Under the pieces are notes generated by a model that saw nothing but the letters and a program-made list of their open reading frames with translations, searched no databases and was not told the origin of the DNA. Source: Raffaelea ambrosiae (lineage: Eukaryota; Ascomycota; Sordariomycetes; Ophiostomatales; Ophiostomataceae). From it: a stretch of DNA of 64,000 nucleotides. How positions within the stretch are numbered: position 1 is the stretch's first letter; each line of letters opens with the position of its first letter. The stretch lies in assembly GCA_002778195.1 (NCBI GenBank), contig PCDI01000002.1, forward strand, positions 3,485,234 through 3,549,233. Reading direction: 5' to 3'. Shown here piece after piece: positions 53,433 to 64,000 of this stretch. A program made the translations under genes and the position numbers.

Positions 53433-56400
53433 ATGGCGTCCGACAAGTCCAGGCAGTCCTCGGGCGGCAAGTCCTTCTTCTCCCGCGTCAAGCACAAGAC
53501 AGACAAGCGCAACACCGCCACCGACGACAGCAGATTTCTCGGCCCGCTCGAGTTCGATGCCGCCTCCTCGATTGGCTCGCGCTCCTCGCGCCACCACGCC
53601 CGCGAGTCGTCTGTCGTCTCGCTCGACCGCCCCAACTCGCCCGAGTCTGGCATCAACATGATGGCCGGAGTCATGACCACCATCCCTTACGACCGTCTGA
53701 GCACGAACACCGAACGCCGGTCGCCCAACCCGGGCGCCGCCTCCCCTGCCGACTACAACTACCCCAGCAACGACCCGGCGTCGTCGTCCGCCTACCGCCA
53801 GGCGCCCCTGCCGCACCACCTCAACAAAGCCACCTCCGACTACCACCAGTACCCCAACTTCGACGCATCCTCCACCGCCAGCCTCGCCGCCTCCATGTAC
53901 GCCAACCTGCCCGGCGGGCACGCCTCCGGGCAGCGCCCAACAACCAGCGGCAGCAACATCACCATGGCCTCCACCGGCCGCCAGACACAGCTCCAGCAAT
54001 GGGGACCGCCCCGGGACAGCAGCATGGCCGCACCGAACCCGCGCTACAACTCGCCCTACGCGCAGTCCACCGGCCGCAACTCCTCCGACCACTCCAGCAT
54101 CTTCTCCGGCATGCCGAGCGCCTCTTCGCAGAGCTCCTACTCGTCCCACCGCGAGTCCCACCGCCTGACCAAGTTCCCGACCGGCGGCATGACCGCCGAC
54201 GGCGGCTTTGCCCTCACCCGCCCCGAGGACGACACCATCATCGAGCAGATGTTCCTCGCGCTCATGCAGAAGCGCGGCTGGCACAACCTGCCCGAGCAGG
54301 CCCGTCGCCAGATGATCGCCTATCCGCCGACCAAGAAATGGACGCTGATCTACCAGGACCGCCTGACCGAGTGGCAGGGCGAGCAGCGCCGCCGCCAGAC
54401 CGCCCGCCCCGGCCAATACCAGAACTTTGACGTGACCACGTATTCCGACGAGGAGGGATCGCCCGAATGGTATGTGCGCAAAGTCATGGAGAACAACCTC
54501 GACACCAAGCACCTCGGCAGCCTCGAGGTCAACCTGCGCACGCAGCAGATCGGCTGGGTCAAGCGCTTCATCGAGTGCCAGGGCCAGGTCGCCCTGACCA
54601 ACGTCCTGCTCAAGATCAACCGCAAGATGGCCCGCGGGCCCGCCGTTCCCGACGCCGGCAAGGGCGACAAGGACCTCGAGCGCGAGTACGACATTGTCAA
54701 GTGCCTCAAGGCCCTCCTGAACAACAAGTTCGGCGCCGACGACGCCCTCGCCCACCAGCAGGTCCTCATTTCCCTGTGCCTGTCGCTCATCTCGCCGCGC
54801 CTGTCCACCCGCAAGCTCGTCAGCGAGGTCCTCACCTTCCTCACCCACTGGGGCGATGGCGAGGGCCACCGCAAGGTCATCCAGGCCATGGACAGCGTCA
54901 AGAACCAGCAGGGCGAGAACGGCCGCTTCGACGCCTGGATGCGCATCATCGAGGTCACCGTCGACGGCCGCGGCAAGATGGGCAGCCTGGTCGGCGCCAG
55001 CGAGGAGGTCCGCAGCGGTGGCATTGGCATGGAGAACCTGCTGATGGAGTACGCTGTCGCCACGCTCATTCTCATCAACATGCTCATCGACGCCCCGGAG
55101 CGCGACCTGCAGCTGCGCCTGCACGTCCGCGCCCAGTTCATCGCCTGCGGCGTCAAGCGTGTCCTCACCAAGATGGAGGGCTTCCAATACGACCTCATCG
55201 ACAAGCAGATCGAGCACTTCCGCACCAATGAGGCCATCGACTACGAAGACATGCTGGAGCATGAGAACAGCAGCATCAAGGACAGCGTCGAGGGCGAGGT
55301 CAAGGACCTCAACGACCCCGTCCAGATTGTCGATGCCATCCAGCAGCGCCTCAAGGGCTCCCGCACCCAGGACTACTTTGTCTCGGCCCTGCAGCATCTC
55401 CTGCTGATGCGCGACAATGACAGTGAGGAGCGCCTGCGCATGTTCCAGCTGGTCGACTCCATGCTCAGCTACGTCGCCATGGACCGCCGCCTGCCCGACA
55501 TGGACCTCAAGCAGAGCCTCAACTTTACCGTCCAGAATCTGGTCGACAAGCTGCACACCGACTCGGAGGCACGCCAGGCGCTGGACGAGTCTCTCGAGAG
55601 CCGCCAGATCGCCGAGGCCGCCATGGCCGAGCGCGACGAGATGAAGGCCCGCCTCGAGCTGGGCGCGGACGGACTCGTCGCCAAGATGCAGAAGCAGCTC
55701 GACGAGCAGGCCCGCTTCATCGACGCCCAGCGCCGCCAGGCCGAGTCGCTCAAGGCCGAGATCGAGAGCCTCCAGACTCTGCGCGCCAAAGAGGCGCAGC
55801 GCAACGAGCTAGAAACGCGTGAGCTGTATCTGATGCTGCGGGATGCCCAAGACGTCGCCGCATCCAATGCTGTCTCGTCCAAGTCCGCCGCCACCGCCGC
55901 CGCCGCTGCTGCTACGAACGGCACCAAGCTCGCCGACGACGACCCGGTGCGCATGCAGGGCATCCTCGACCGCGAAAGGCTTATGGAGCGCTTGCGCATG
56001 CAGATCGAGCGCCAAAAGACCCAGTTCAAGCTCGAAGGTCGCGTGTGGGGCGACACCGTCGGACCGTCGGACCGCCTGCGCGCCCTGCGCGAAGAGATGG
56101 AAGGCTACGGCGGTGCCGGAAGCGGCGACGAGGGCGCTCTGTTGGATCCGAAGAAGGCGGCCGAGATGGCCACGAACAGCATGCTTGGCAGTGTCCACCG
56201 CCAAACCAAGATTTCCCGTAGGCCGGTCGGAGGACAGGCCAATGCCAACGGTGCCTTTGCAGACGAGCGCCTCGACGACGAGGCTGGCGACGGTTTGCTT
56301 GGCGAGGACGGTGACGTGGTCTATGAGAAGCCACGCGTTGTCGAGATCCGCCGGCCCGTCATCGACCCCAAGCAGCAAAACGGCCTCCTCAACGAGATCG

Positions 56401-59014
56401 CCGGCAAGGTCAAGCGATACGACGCCAGCGACTCGGAAGAAGGCGACGGCGTCACCACGGGTCCGTCGCATCCCAGCCTCGAGTCGCAGTCTCCCATTAC
56501 TCCCAACGACACCGAGCCGCCCAAGATCCAAATCACATCCGCAGACTCGGGTGCAGCAGCATCAGCAGCGGCAGCGCCTCCTCCACCGCCTCCGCCTCCG
56601 CCTCCTCCCATGCCCGGTCAGTTGCCAGGGGCCCCTCCACCGCCTCCACCGCCTCCACCTCCACCTGGCCTGCTGCCCGGTGCTCCCCCACCCGTATCTA
56701 CCGCGTCTGGCCAGCTTCCGGGCGTACCACCACCACCACCGCCGCCGCCGCCGCCGCCGCCTCCTCCTGGCGGTCTTCCCGGAGCACCTCCGCCGCCTCC
56801 ACCACCTCCACCACCTCCAGGCGGAATGTCCGGCATGCCGCCACCGCCGCCACCTCCGCCACCACCAATGCCTGCTCCCGGATCGATGTCTGGACACTTC
56901 TTGTCGAAGCAAGCTTTCGAACCCCTCCCGTCGACGTCTATTGGTCTTCCCGTGGTCCGGCCCAAGAAGAAGCTCAAGGCCCTGCATTGGGAGAAGGTCG
57001 ACGAGACAGTCACGACACATTGGGCCGTGCACGCACCGTCTGCCGAGGAACGGGAAGAGAAGTACCTCGAGCTCAGCCGCAAGGGTATTCTCGACGAGGT
57101 CGAAAAACTCTTCATGGCCAAGGAGACAAGACAGCTCGGTCATGGTGCATCAAAGAAGAACGACAAGAAGCAGATCATTTCTTCCGATCTACGCAAGGCC
57201 TTCGGTAAGCCCCAACCACGTGCTGCTTTGTATTATTCACTTGACTTGTACTGGCCTGGCTCTAACACAATCTAGAAATTGCTTTTGCCAAGTTCTCCCA
57301 ACTCTCTGTTGAGCGTGTGGTGCAGATGATGATCCACTGCGACAAAGATGTGCTCGACAATATTGTTGTGATGGAATTCCTGCAAAAGGACGACCTCTGC
57401 AACATTCCCGACAACGTCTCCAAGCAGCTGGCGCCGTACAGCCTGGACTGGACTGGTCCCAAGGCGCTGGAAGAAAAGCGGGAGGGCGACCCCAACGAGC
57501 TGACTCGGCAGGACCAGCTGTTCCTGTTTACGGCCTTTGAGCTGCACCACTACTGGAAGAGCCGCATGCGGGCGCTGTCACTGACGCGTAGCTACGAGCC
57601 CGAGTACGACGAGATCATGGAGAGCATCCGGCAGGTAGTCACCGTATCCGAGTCAATCCGCGACTCTGTCTCGCTCATGAACGTCCTGGGCCTGATTCTC
57701 GACATTGGCAACTACATGAACGACGCCAACAAGCAGGCGCGGGGTTTCAAGCTCAGCTCGCTGGCTCGTCTCGGCATGGTCAAGGACGACAAGAACCAGT
57801 CGACGCTCGCAGATTTGGTGGAGCGTATCGTGCGCCAGCAATACCCCGAGTGGGAAACATTCGCCACGGACATTGCGGGTGTGATTACGGTGCAAAAGAT
57901 CAACATCGAGCAGCTGCAGGTGGATGCGAAGAAGTATATCAGCAACATCAACAACGTGCAAAAGTCGTTCGACTCGGGCAACCTGTCCGACCCCAAGAAG
58001 TTCCATCCACAGGACCGCGTCATGCAAGTCGTGCTCCCTTGCATGAAGGAGGCCCGCCGCAAGGCCGAGCAGATGGGGGTGTACCTGGAGGAAATGGTGC
58101 GCACATACGACGACATCATGGCCTTTTACGGCGAAGACCCGCGCGACGAGAACGCCCGCCGCGACTTCTTTGCCAAACTGGCACTCTTCATCACCGAGTG
58201 GAAGAAGTCGCGCGAGAAGAACATCACCTACGAGGAGACGCGCCGCCGCAACGAGGCCAGCATGAAGCGCAAGCACGCCGCCCAGCTGAAACTGACCGGC
58301 ACCACAACGGAGGCGTCTCCCGCCAGCCCGTCCAGCACAGGCGCCATGGACAGCCTGCTCGAGAAGCTGCGGGCCGCCGCGCCGCAGACCCGCGACCAGC
58401 GCGACCGCCGGCGGCGCGCACGGCTCAAGGATCGCCACCAGGTGCGCATCGCCTCCGGCCAGAAGATTCCGGACATCAACGAGATCCCCGAGGTCGAGGC
58501 CGGCCTGTCGCAGACCGGAAATGGCAGTCTGGACTCGCCAACCAGTCCTGGTAGTGGAGACGGGTCTGGCGGCCCCGGTAGCATCGGCGGCATGCTCAGT
58601 CCCGTGCCCGCTTCCCCTCGAGAAAGCACAGGCGCGGGTGGCGACGAAGACGACGTGGCCGCCCGTGCTGCCCTCCTTCTGCAGGGCATGCGCAGCGGCG
58701 AGGGTGACGACGGCGACGAAGAAAAACGCGAGAGCCTACGCAAGGCCCGCCGCCAGACAGCCGAGGAGGAGCGGCGCGCGCGCCGTCGGCGACGTGAAGG
58801 CACGCGAACCACCACCAACGGCAGTGCCACCGGCGGTGCCGAAGACGGAGACGGCTCCGCAGCTGCGGCTGCAACCGGTGCCGATGGTAGCGGTAGCGCC
58901 ACACCGACCTCGGCCGGGTTTGGTGAAATCGCAACGCCAACAGCCACGGATCCCGACGTGATTCCAGAGGAGACGCCGGACCAAGTGGCCTCAGCGACTG
59001 CCGCCGCGGCCTGA
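53433..59014 (+). CDS. Formin (Bni1/SepA type) actin nucleator
   Basis: Diaphanous-related formin that nucleates actin cables at hyphal tips and septa. Two exons, 53433-57204 and 57276-59014, join to 1836 residues. The Ser/Pro-rich N-terminus is followed by the Rho-GTPase-binding/FH3 region from about 262 (PEDDTIIEQMFLALMQKRGW) to about 720. A coiled coil spans about 720-870. FH1 (about 1048-1153) has several runs of 6-12 prolines for profilin-actin. FH2 starts near 1166 with LKALHWEKVDE and includes GNYMNDANKQARGFKLSSL. A DAD-like segment (about 1615-1645: LLEKLRAAAP followed by a basic RDRRRRARLKDRHQ) would bind FH3 for autoinhibition. The 71-bp intron interrupts FH2 (KAF|EIAFAKFSQL). Filamentous ascomycetes usually have a single formin, so this is probably essential. 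Confidence 0.96.
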
Positions 59015-59589
59015 GTACATACAGTAACATAGTGTTGTGCATAGTTTTTTTGCGCTGTTGTTTGTTTGTTTTTGTTCTTGTTGTATCATCATTAGCGAAA
59101 CGGGCAACGGGAATGCGGTAACGGAGAGAGTGAGAGAGACCTGGATATTTTTGTGGTACGGCCTTCTACCTTTTTTTTATACTTTTTTTATTTTTTTACG
59201 ATGCTTTTCTTTTTCTTGGACACAAAGCGAACAGGACTCTTTGGGTTTGGGAGGAAGGAACCATTCTTTCGTTCAAGAGGGGATGAAACATTTAGCCAGT
59301 CAGGAACAGAGGCCAGAAAGTAGCGGTGTTGTCCGCGAAGAGAGAGAGAGCCCTGCAGACTGTCATACCAACTACATAACCAGCCACACGCCGTATAGAG
59401 AATAACATCTTTTTTAATGTCTAACTTTTTGGGGTTATTCTTCCCGCCCCCCTCAAAACAAATGTTGGTATTGGTGCCATGCAATGCTATGAAAAGACGA
59501 AAATGAAAGATCTAGTTTTTTTTTTTAAGAAAATTACGAGAATATGGTACAGGTGGGAATTCGTCAAGCCCTCCAACGCCGGCAGTCTT
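59015..59589. other. Convergent formin / MMtag 3' spacer
   Basis: Both 3' UTRs. T-rich stretches (59171-59215, 59517-59526) and no recognisable gene. Confidence 0.55.
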
Positions 59590-60642
59590 TTATGGTCTGT
59601 CTCGGCTGCGGCTGCGACGCCGTGCCCGGTCGTCTCCTCGGTCGTTGATCCGGCGCGGGCTTCGGCTGCGGCTTTCTTCGTCGCGGCGGTAACGCGGCTG
59701 CCCGCGGTCGCGTTCTCGGTCACGTTCTCGGTCACGTTCTCGGGCCTGGCCTCGGTCTTGGCCCCGGTCTTGGTCTCTGTCTCGAGCCCGGTCCCTTGCC
59801 CGGTCCCGTCTGTCGTCTTTGGCGCCTTCCTGCCGTTTTTGAGATCCACGGTCATCATCCTCCACCCGGCGGTCTCGTCTCGGAGGCCCATCGTCGTCTT
59901 CGTCATTGTCTCGCCGTCTGCTGCGGAAACTTTCGTGGCTTCGGTCCCGCGCCCGGTTCCGGTCTCGGTCTCGGTCTCGGTTGCTGTCTCTGTCTCTGTC
60001 TCTGTCGCGCCGATCCCTGGAATCCCGTCTAGGACGGTGGTGCCGATGGTGTCTCCGGTCATCACGGCTGTCTTCGTCCTCCTCTTCGTCACGGCGTCGT
60101 CGGTGTCGGTGTCTGTGCTCGCGGTCTCGGTCTCGGTCCCGGTCCCGGTCCCGGTCTCGGTTTCGGCTGCGGTCGCGGTGCCGCCCACGTTCCTTCTCCC
60201 GGTCTCCATTTCGGCCTCCAACTCGGTCTCCTCCTCGCTCTCGGATATTCTCTGGCATGCGCAGTGTACCCGTTACGGCGACTGCATTCGCCCCTGTCCC
60301 TGTGCTCGCGCCAGGCCCGCCCCCTGCTGGCCGCCCGCCCGGCGGCAGCCCTAGCGCGAGTGCCATCGCATCCTCTTCTGCCTGCTTGACACGTCGGATT
60401 TCTTCCTGTCGCGCGGCTTCTTGTTCGTCTTCTTTGGAGACACCGTCCGCATTGTTGCCGTCGTCGTCTCCTCCGTCTTTCGCGTACCAGGTCAGGTCCC
60501 GGCCCTGCTGCCAACGACCGACGGGGGCCTTGAGGCTGTGGCCGAGGTAGTTTTCGCGGTGGTTGGAGGTGGCCACATCGTCCCAGCTGAAGTTGACGCC
60601 GCCGCGGGAGCCCTGTTTGCGGACTGTGTTCACGAGGTCCAT
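59590..60642 (-). CDS. MMtag-domain protein with Arg-Asp/Arg-Glu repeat tail
   Basis: Single exon, 350 residues. The N-terminal about 100 residues carry the kinase-phosphorylation (MMtag, multiple-myeloma-tumour-associated-2-like) domain: MDLVNTVRKQGSRGG, FSWDDV, HRENYLGHSLKAPVGRW, LTWYAKD and RRVKQAEEDAMALALGL. The rest is almost wholly R, D, E, H and S, with long RD and RE dipeptide runs, including RDRDRDRD and a C-terminal RRRSRSRDRP. RD/RS-rich tails of this kind are typical of nuclear proteins that meet splicing factors; the exact role in fungi is not established. The DNA behind it is a CGGTCT/CGGTCC minisatellite, so repeat length may vary. It diverges from med6 over 285 bp. Confidence 0.88.
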   Translation of the reverse strand: MDLVNTVRKQGSRGGVNFSWDDVATSNHRENYLGHSLKAPVGRWQQGRDLTWYAKDGGDDDGNNADGVSKEDEQEAARQEEIRRVKQAEEDAMALALGLPPGGRPAGGGPGASTGTGANAVAVTGTLRMPENIRERGGDRVGGRNGDREKERGRHRDRSRNRDRDRDRDRDRDREHRHRHRRRRDEEEDEDSRDDRRHHRHHRPRRDSRDRRDRDRDRDSNRDRDRDRNRARDRSHESFRSRRRDNDEDDDGPPRRDRRVEDDDRGSQKRQEGAKDDRRDRARDRARDRDQDRGQDRGQARERDRERDRERDRGQPRYRRDEESRSRSPRRINDRGDDRARRRSRSRDRP

Positions 60643-60927
60643 GGCGAGGCTGAGTGATTGCGAGCGAAAGGTGTAAAGTCTTCGCGGTAGTCGAAGAACG
60701 ACAAACAGATGACGTTGATTTTGGCGAAAGGTTGGAAAGCTGGCCGGTCTGCTTAGTAATATATTTTTATGATCTTATGGGGTGAGTGGGTCGGATCCCA
60801 GCTGTACCTTGAAGCTTCCGCTAACTAGCTTTCCGGTCCCTCGTTCTTCGCGGTTCCTGTTCGCGGTCCTCCATTTTCCTTCTCCTCCAGCTCACCTTGT
60901 TCCCCCCCCCCCCCCCCAACCACAAAC
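60643..60927. promoter_or_regulatory. Bidirectional MMtag/med6 promoter
   Basis: 285 bp between two divergent start codons. A 15-base C run (60903-60917) ends 10 nt before the med6 ATG. TATATTTTTATG-type AT-rich sequence near 60758 may serve as a core element. No separate gene fits. Confidence 0.55.
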
Positions 60928-62001
60928 ATGTCGTTAAAAACCCTCGACGAGCTCCAATGGAGCGACCCGGCCGCGGCCGACGAGATGCAAGGCATCCACT
61001 CCAACTCGGTGCTCTTTTACTTTATGCGGTCGCCCTTTTTTGACAAGACGTCCAACAACAACACGGTCTACAACCAGGCCCTCCATAACGCCAGCATGTT
61101 CCCCATCCTGGCCACGCGCGACCGCTTCGAGGATTTCCTGAAAAGCATGTCCGGCGTCGAGTACATTGTCCACCAGGCGCCCGCCGAAATGGCTCCCGGC
61201 ACCGGCACGGGCGTCTGGGTCATCCGCAAGCAGCTGCGCCGCAAGCGCAACGACGGCCAGCCCGACGACCTGACCGTGTATGCCGACTACTTTGTCGTCG
61301 GGTACAATATCTACCAGGCGCCCACGCTGGCCGACATTCTGAGCTCGCGCATCGCCTCCATGGCGGTCTCGCTCAGCAAGGCGTTTCCGGCCATGGACAG
61401 CATGCAGACGTGGACGCCGGCGCGGGGGCACGTCTACGAGATGGGGGATGACGACGCCGACAACAACAACGATTCATACGATGATGACGACGACGACGAG
61501 GATGAGGAGGAGGAGGAGGAGGAGAGGGAGGGCAAAGGAGAGGACAGGGAGATGAAGGATGTGCCGCCACAAGAAAAATCCGAAGCGACAGCAGGATCAA
61601 CAGGAACAGCAATACTAACACGCACGCCGCCACCACCTGATGGCCAAGAGTTTGCGGCTATTGATCCACGTTTGGCCGAAGAATCGTTTGCCCTTCACCT
61701 GATGTACGGCAGCGACTACATGGACGAGCAGCCCATCACGGGCCGGCCGGGCGAGTTCCACCAGGCGCTGACCGGCAGCGGCGCCAAAAGCAGCGGCACA
61801 GCCCTGGGCAAGGGTGCGAGTGCTCTACTTGCGGGAAGCGCTGCCAACGGCGGCGGCAAGGCGGACGCTGCGGGCGGAAAGAAGGATGCGGGCAAAGACG
61901 GCAACAAAGATGCGGGCGGCGGCAAGGCGGGCAAGAGTGGTGGTCCCACGGCGCCGAAGCCAAAGCGGCGGAAGAGCAAAGGGCCACACTCGGCATCATG
62001 A
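60928..62001 (+). CDS. med6: Mediator complex subunit 6
   Basis: Head-module subunit of Mediator, required for RNA polymerase II activation. Single exon, 357 residues. The N-terminal about 175 residues carry the Med6 fold: TLDELQWSDP, SVLFYFMRSPFFD, NNTVYNQALHN, and ADYFVVGYNIYQAPTLADIL. An acidic run of Asp/Glu (about 181-208) follows. A second conserved piece, LAEESFALHLMYGSDYMDE-type sequence, lies near 250-270. The C-terminus is Ala/Gly/Lys-rich and ends PKPKRRKSKG, a likely nuclear localisation segment. The start codon is the first ATG after the poly-C leader. Confidence 0.95.
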   Translation: MSLKTLDELQWSDPAAADEMQGIHSNSVLFYFMRSPFFDKTSNNNTVYNQALHNASMFPILATRDRFEDFLKSMSGVEYIVHQAPAEMAPGTGTGVWVIRKQLRRKRNDGQPDDLTVYADYFVVGYNIYQAPTLADILSSRIASMAVSLSKAFPAMDSMQTWTPARGHVYEMGDDDADNNNDSYDDDDDDEDEEEEEEEREGKGEDREMKDVPPQEKSEATAGSTGTAILTRTPPPPDGQEFAAIDPRLAEESFALHLMYGSDYMDEQPITGRPGEFHQALTGSGAKSSGTALGKGASALLAGSAANGGGKADAAGGKKDAGKDGNKDAGGGKAGKSGGPTAPKPKRRKSKGPHSAS

Positions 62002-62396
62002 TGCTGCTGTGGGCTGGGGGCAACGAAATCTAGGCAAGGCAAAAAGATTGGCGGCAGTTTGGGCAAGGTTTTTTTTTTTTTTTTTCGTTTTGCAGGGAAT
62101 TTAGTTTGCCAGAATTCTCGAGGAAAAAGCAGGGAAAAGAAAAGAGGGCATGGTTGGAGTTTTCAAGACAAGGATTGTTACTTTGTTTTCACTGGTTTGT
62201 GTTTTAGCATCTCGTTCGATACCCGGCGTATTCTGTATTCTGTTTCAGAAGCAATACTTGACCACAAAATATCTCATCAATTTTACTTGCATAGGGAGGG
62301 GATGAGCAAGCCACAGACCAACTCGCACATCTCACAGGTCTATATCTACGTTAATTGATACTGCTCAAGTACTGCAAACGTCCAAGCTGCCTCTCT
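62002..62396. other. Convergent med6 / MFS 3' spacer
   Basis: Both 3' UTRs, with a T run at 62070-62085. No gene seen. Confidence 0.55.
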
Positions 62397-64000
62397 TCAG
62401 ACAGTTCCCTCCGGTTCTTCCAACTCCAGTGCACGCATGGCCGGAGTGGTGTTTTTCGGCAGATATTTGAAAATGTAGGGCAGGAGAATGGTCACAACCA
62501 GGCCTACACCAACAAAGACAGACACCGTGATCCAGCCCATTCGGTAGTTGGGGGCATCAGTGGAGGGCCACAGGTAACCGCCGTAGATGGACGAGACGCT
62601 GCCACCGCTGTTGACCATGGCAATGGTCACCGCTCGTTTTTCTGCGGGGAGGGACATGGTTTCCGACGCCCAGTTCAGGATGAGCGGCATGGCTGTGTAG
62701 AGCCCAGACATGTAGAAGCACAGCATGACGTAGGAGCAAATCTGGTTGCTGGTCACACCCAACGAGACAAGGGCCGACAGAAACGACACCGCCATGACGC
62801 CGGCGATGTGCCAGCGCCGGTCGTTGAAGCGATCCGACGTCTGCGGCAAGACGAGCAGGAAGAGGGTTGCCACCTACGCCGCGTGTTCAGTTAGTCGCGG
62901 GCAAGGTAAGAAGGAAAGGAGTACAAAGATGAGGGACAGAGGCCAATAAAAACTACTCACAGCCCAGATGGGAACGGTCATCCATTGTGCCTTTGTTCCC
63001 GTGTATCCCATGCTCTTCAGGACGGTCGGGATGAAGTAGGAGACGGTGCATGAGCCGTTCATCATCATGTACAGCACGATGAAGAAATACGTGCGCAGAT
63101 CCACGGCGGCGGCATGCAGAGACTGCCAGGGCGTCAGCTTCTTTCGTGACGGGCCCGACTCTTCCTTGTCGTGCATGAGGCGGACCCGAGCGAGAATACG
63201 CTCGTCCAGGCTGAAGCGACGGCTCTTTTGGTGCGGAAAGTCGGGCAGCACAAAGAAGGCAACGATGGCCAGGCCCATGGTGATGGCGCCCTCGACCAGG
63301 AAGAGGTACCGCCAGCCTCGGATGCCGCGGTGGCCTTCCAGTCCGGAGATCACGGCGCCCGAAATGAGCCCCGATACGGCACCGGCCACGGCCAGCGCGG
63401 AAAAGAAGAAGCTGAAGCGCTTTCCTGTGGAGAGTGGATTAGTCAAAGTCTCTTGCGAAACTGGTGGGAAAGGGGACGCGAAGAAGACAGGACACATACC
63501 AATCTCATTCCTCTTGTACCATTCCGTCATGATGTAGAGCACGCCGGGGAGGAAGCCGGCTTCAATCAGGGCCAGGAAGAAGCGGATGACGAGAATGTCG
63601 CGATACGTCTTCACCTGCGACATGCCGGTGACCACAGCACCCCAGGCCTAGACATGGAAAGGGCGTTATGTAAGCGAACAGGACTGCACAGAAATCGGGT
63701 GGACTTGGTTGCCTGTTCTTGTTTTTTGTTTTTCTTTCTTTTTCTTGTTCTTGTTCTTGTTCTTGTTCTTGTTCTTGTTCTNNNNNNNNNNNNNNNNNNN
63801 NNNNNNNNNNNNNNNNNNNNNNNNNNNNNNNNNNNNTTCTTGTTCTTGTTCTTGTTCTTGTTCTTGTTCTTGTTCTCTTTTTCTTTTCCATTCTTTCACA
63901 CACAACACTCACCAGCATCAGGCCAGGAAGATACCATGACAGCCGAGACCGCGTCATGATGAGGTTGGATGGGATCTCCCAGATGATGTAGGCAATGAAG
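62397..64000 (-). CDS. MFS transporter, Dal5/ACS type (5' end outside window)
   Basis: Partial gene; transcription comes from beyond 64000. Four exons are visible: 63913-64000 (partial), 63500-63647, 62961-63424 and 62397-62873. All join in phase. The protein reads FIAYIIWEIPSNLIMTR, the typical Dal5-family TM2 region, then RFFLALIEAGFLPGVLYI and TEWYKRNEIGKRFSFFFSA. The second half contains YFIPTVLKSMGYTGTKAQWMTVP and NWASETMSLPAEKRA, with SVSSIYGGYLWP near the end. These are hallmarks of anion:cation symporters for allantoate, nicotinate, pantothenate and related organic anions. The substrate is unknown. The intron 63648-63912 contains a TTCTTG hexamer array and an assembly gap. Confidence 0.92.
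63742..63876. repeat. (TTCTTG)n hexamer array with 55-N assembly gap
   Basis: TTCTTG units run up to 63781 and resume in the same register at 63837, around N's at 63782-63836. The whole array lies inside an intron of the MFS gene, where the transcript reads (CAAGAA)n. True copy number is unknown because the assembly broke here. Confidence 0.9.

Noticed and set aside
53325..55556. 743-codon minus-strand frame opposite the formin
   Set aside because: Produced by extreme GC3 bias in the formin. Leu/Ala/Gly/Val-rich without any fold signature.

Overview
The window looks like nuclear DNA of a filamentous ascomycete (Pezizomycotina, probably a Sordariomycete; I cannot name the genus). The reasons are short GT-AG introns of about 50-170 bp, GC-rich exons between AT- and homopolymer-rich spacers, and fungal-specific families: a C2H2 plus Zn2Cys6 regulator, MFS pumps, an NmrA-type reductase, an A1 aspartic protease, Sec16 and a SepA/Bni1-type formin. 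It comes from a draft assembly. One N lies in a poly-G run (49679) and a 55-N gap (63782-63836) lies in a hexamer repeat.

Layout. 1-2574: gene-poor, low-complexity sequence. 2575-4937 (-): translation elongation factor 1-alpha, seven coding exons with three micro-exons. 6759-9689 (-): Sls1-like mitochondrial protein. 10085-11893 (-): MFS drug/H+ antiporter. 12298-12370 (+): tRNA-Thr(AGU). 12792-15729 (-): transcription factor with two C2H2 fingers and a Zn2Cys6 cluster. 16482-17444 (+): NmrA/isoflavone-reductase-like protein. 17856-18981 (-): CIA30-domain protein. 19463-20994 (-): secreted aspartic protease. 22686-24048 (+): Elongator subunit Elp5. 24252-25772 (-): Cyc2-like mitochondrial FAD/NAD reductase. 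26210-30334 (-): Neo1-type P4-ATPase. 31851-38268 (+): Sec16. 39103-41133 (-): formate dehydrogenase with a mitochondrial-type leader. 41134-44632: long spacer. 44633-45214 (-): Pac3-like proteasome assembly chaperone. 45771-49499 (+): DEAH helicase Dhr1/Ecm16. 49818-50579 (-): unknown single-pass membrane protein. 53433-59014 (+): formin. 59590-60642 (-): MMtag-domain protein with an Arg-Asp repeat tail. 60928-62001 (+): Mediator subunit Med6. 62397-64000 (-, 5' end off the window): Dal5-type MFS transporter.

Most genes are conserved housekeeping functions: translation and ribosome biogenesis (tef1, dhr1, elp5, tRNA-Thr), mitochondria (sls1, cyc2-like, fdh), secretion and polarity (neo1, sec16, formin), and transcription (med6). 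The stretch 10-21 kb (pump, regulator, NADPH-reductase-like enzyme, CIA30 protein, secreted protease) is the only part with an accessory flavour, and its functional linkage is unproven. Several neighbours are divergent pairs that must share promoter space (neo1/sec16, pac3/dhr1, MMtag/med6). Exon coordinates were read by eye from splice signals, reading-phase continuity and family conservation; every complete multi-exon model closes in frame. I found no CRISPR, no intact transposon and no convincing novel multi-gene system.
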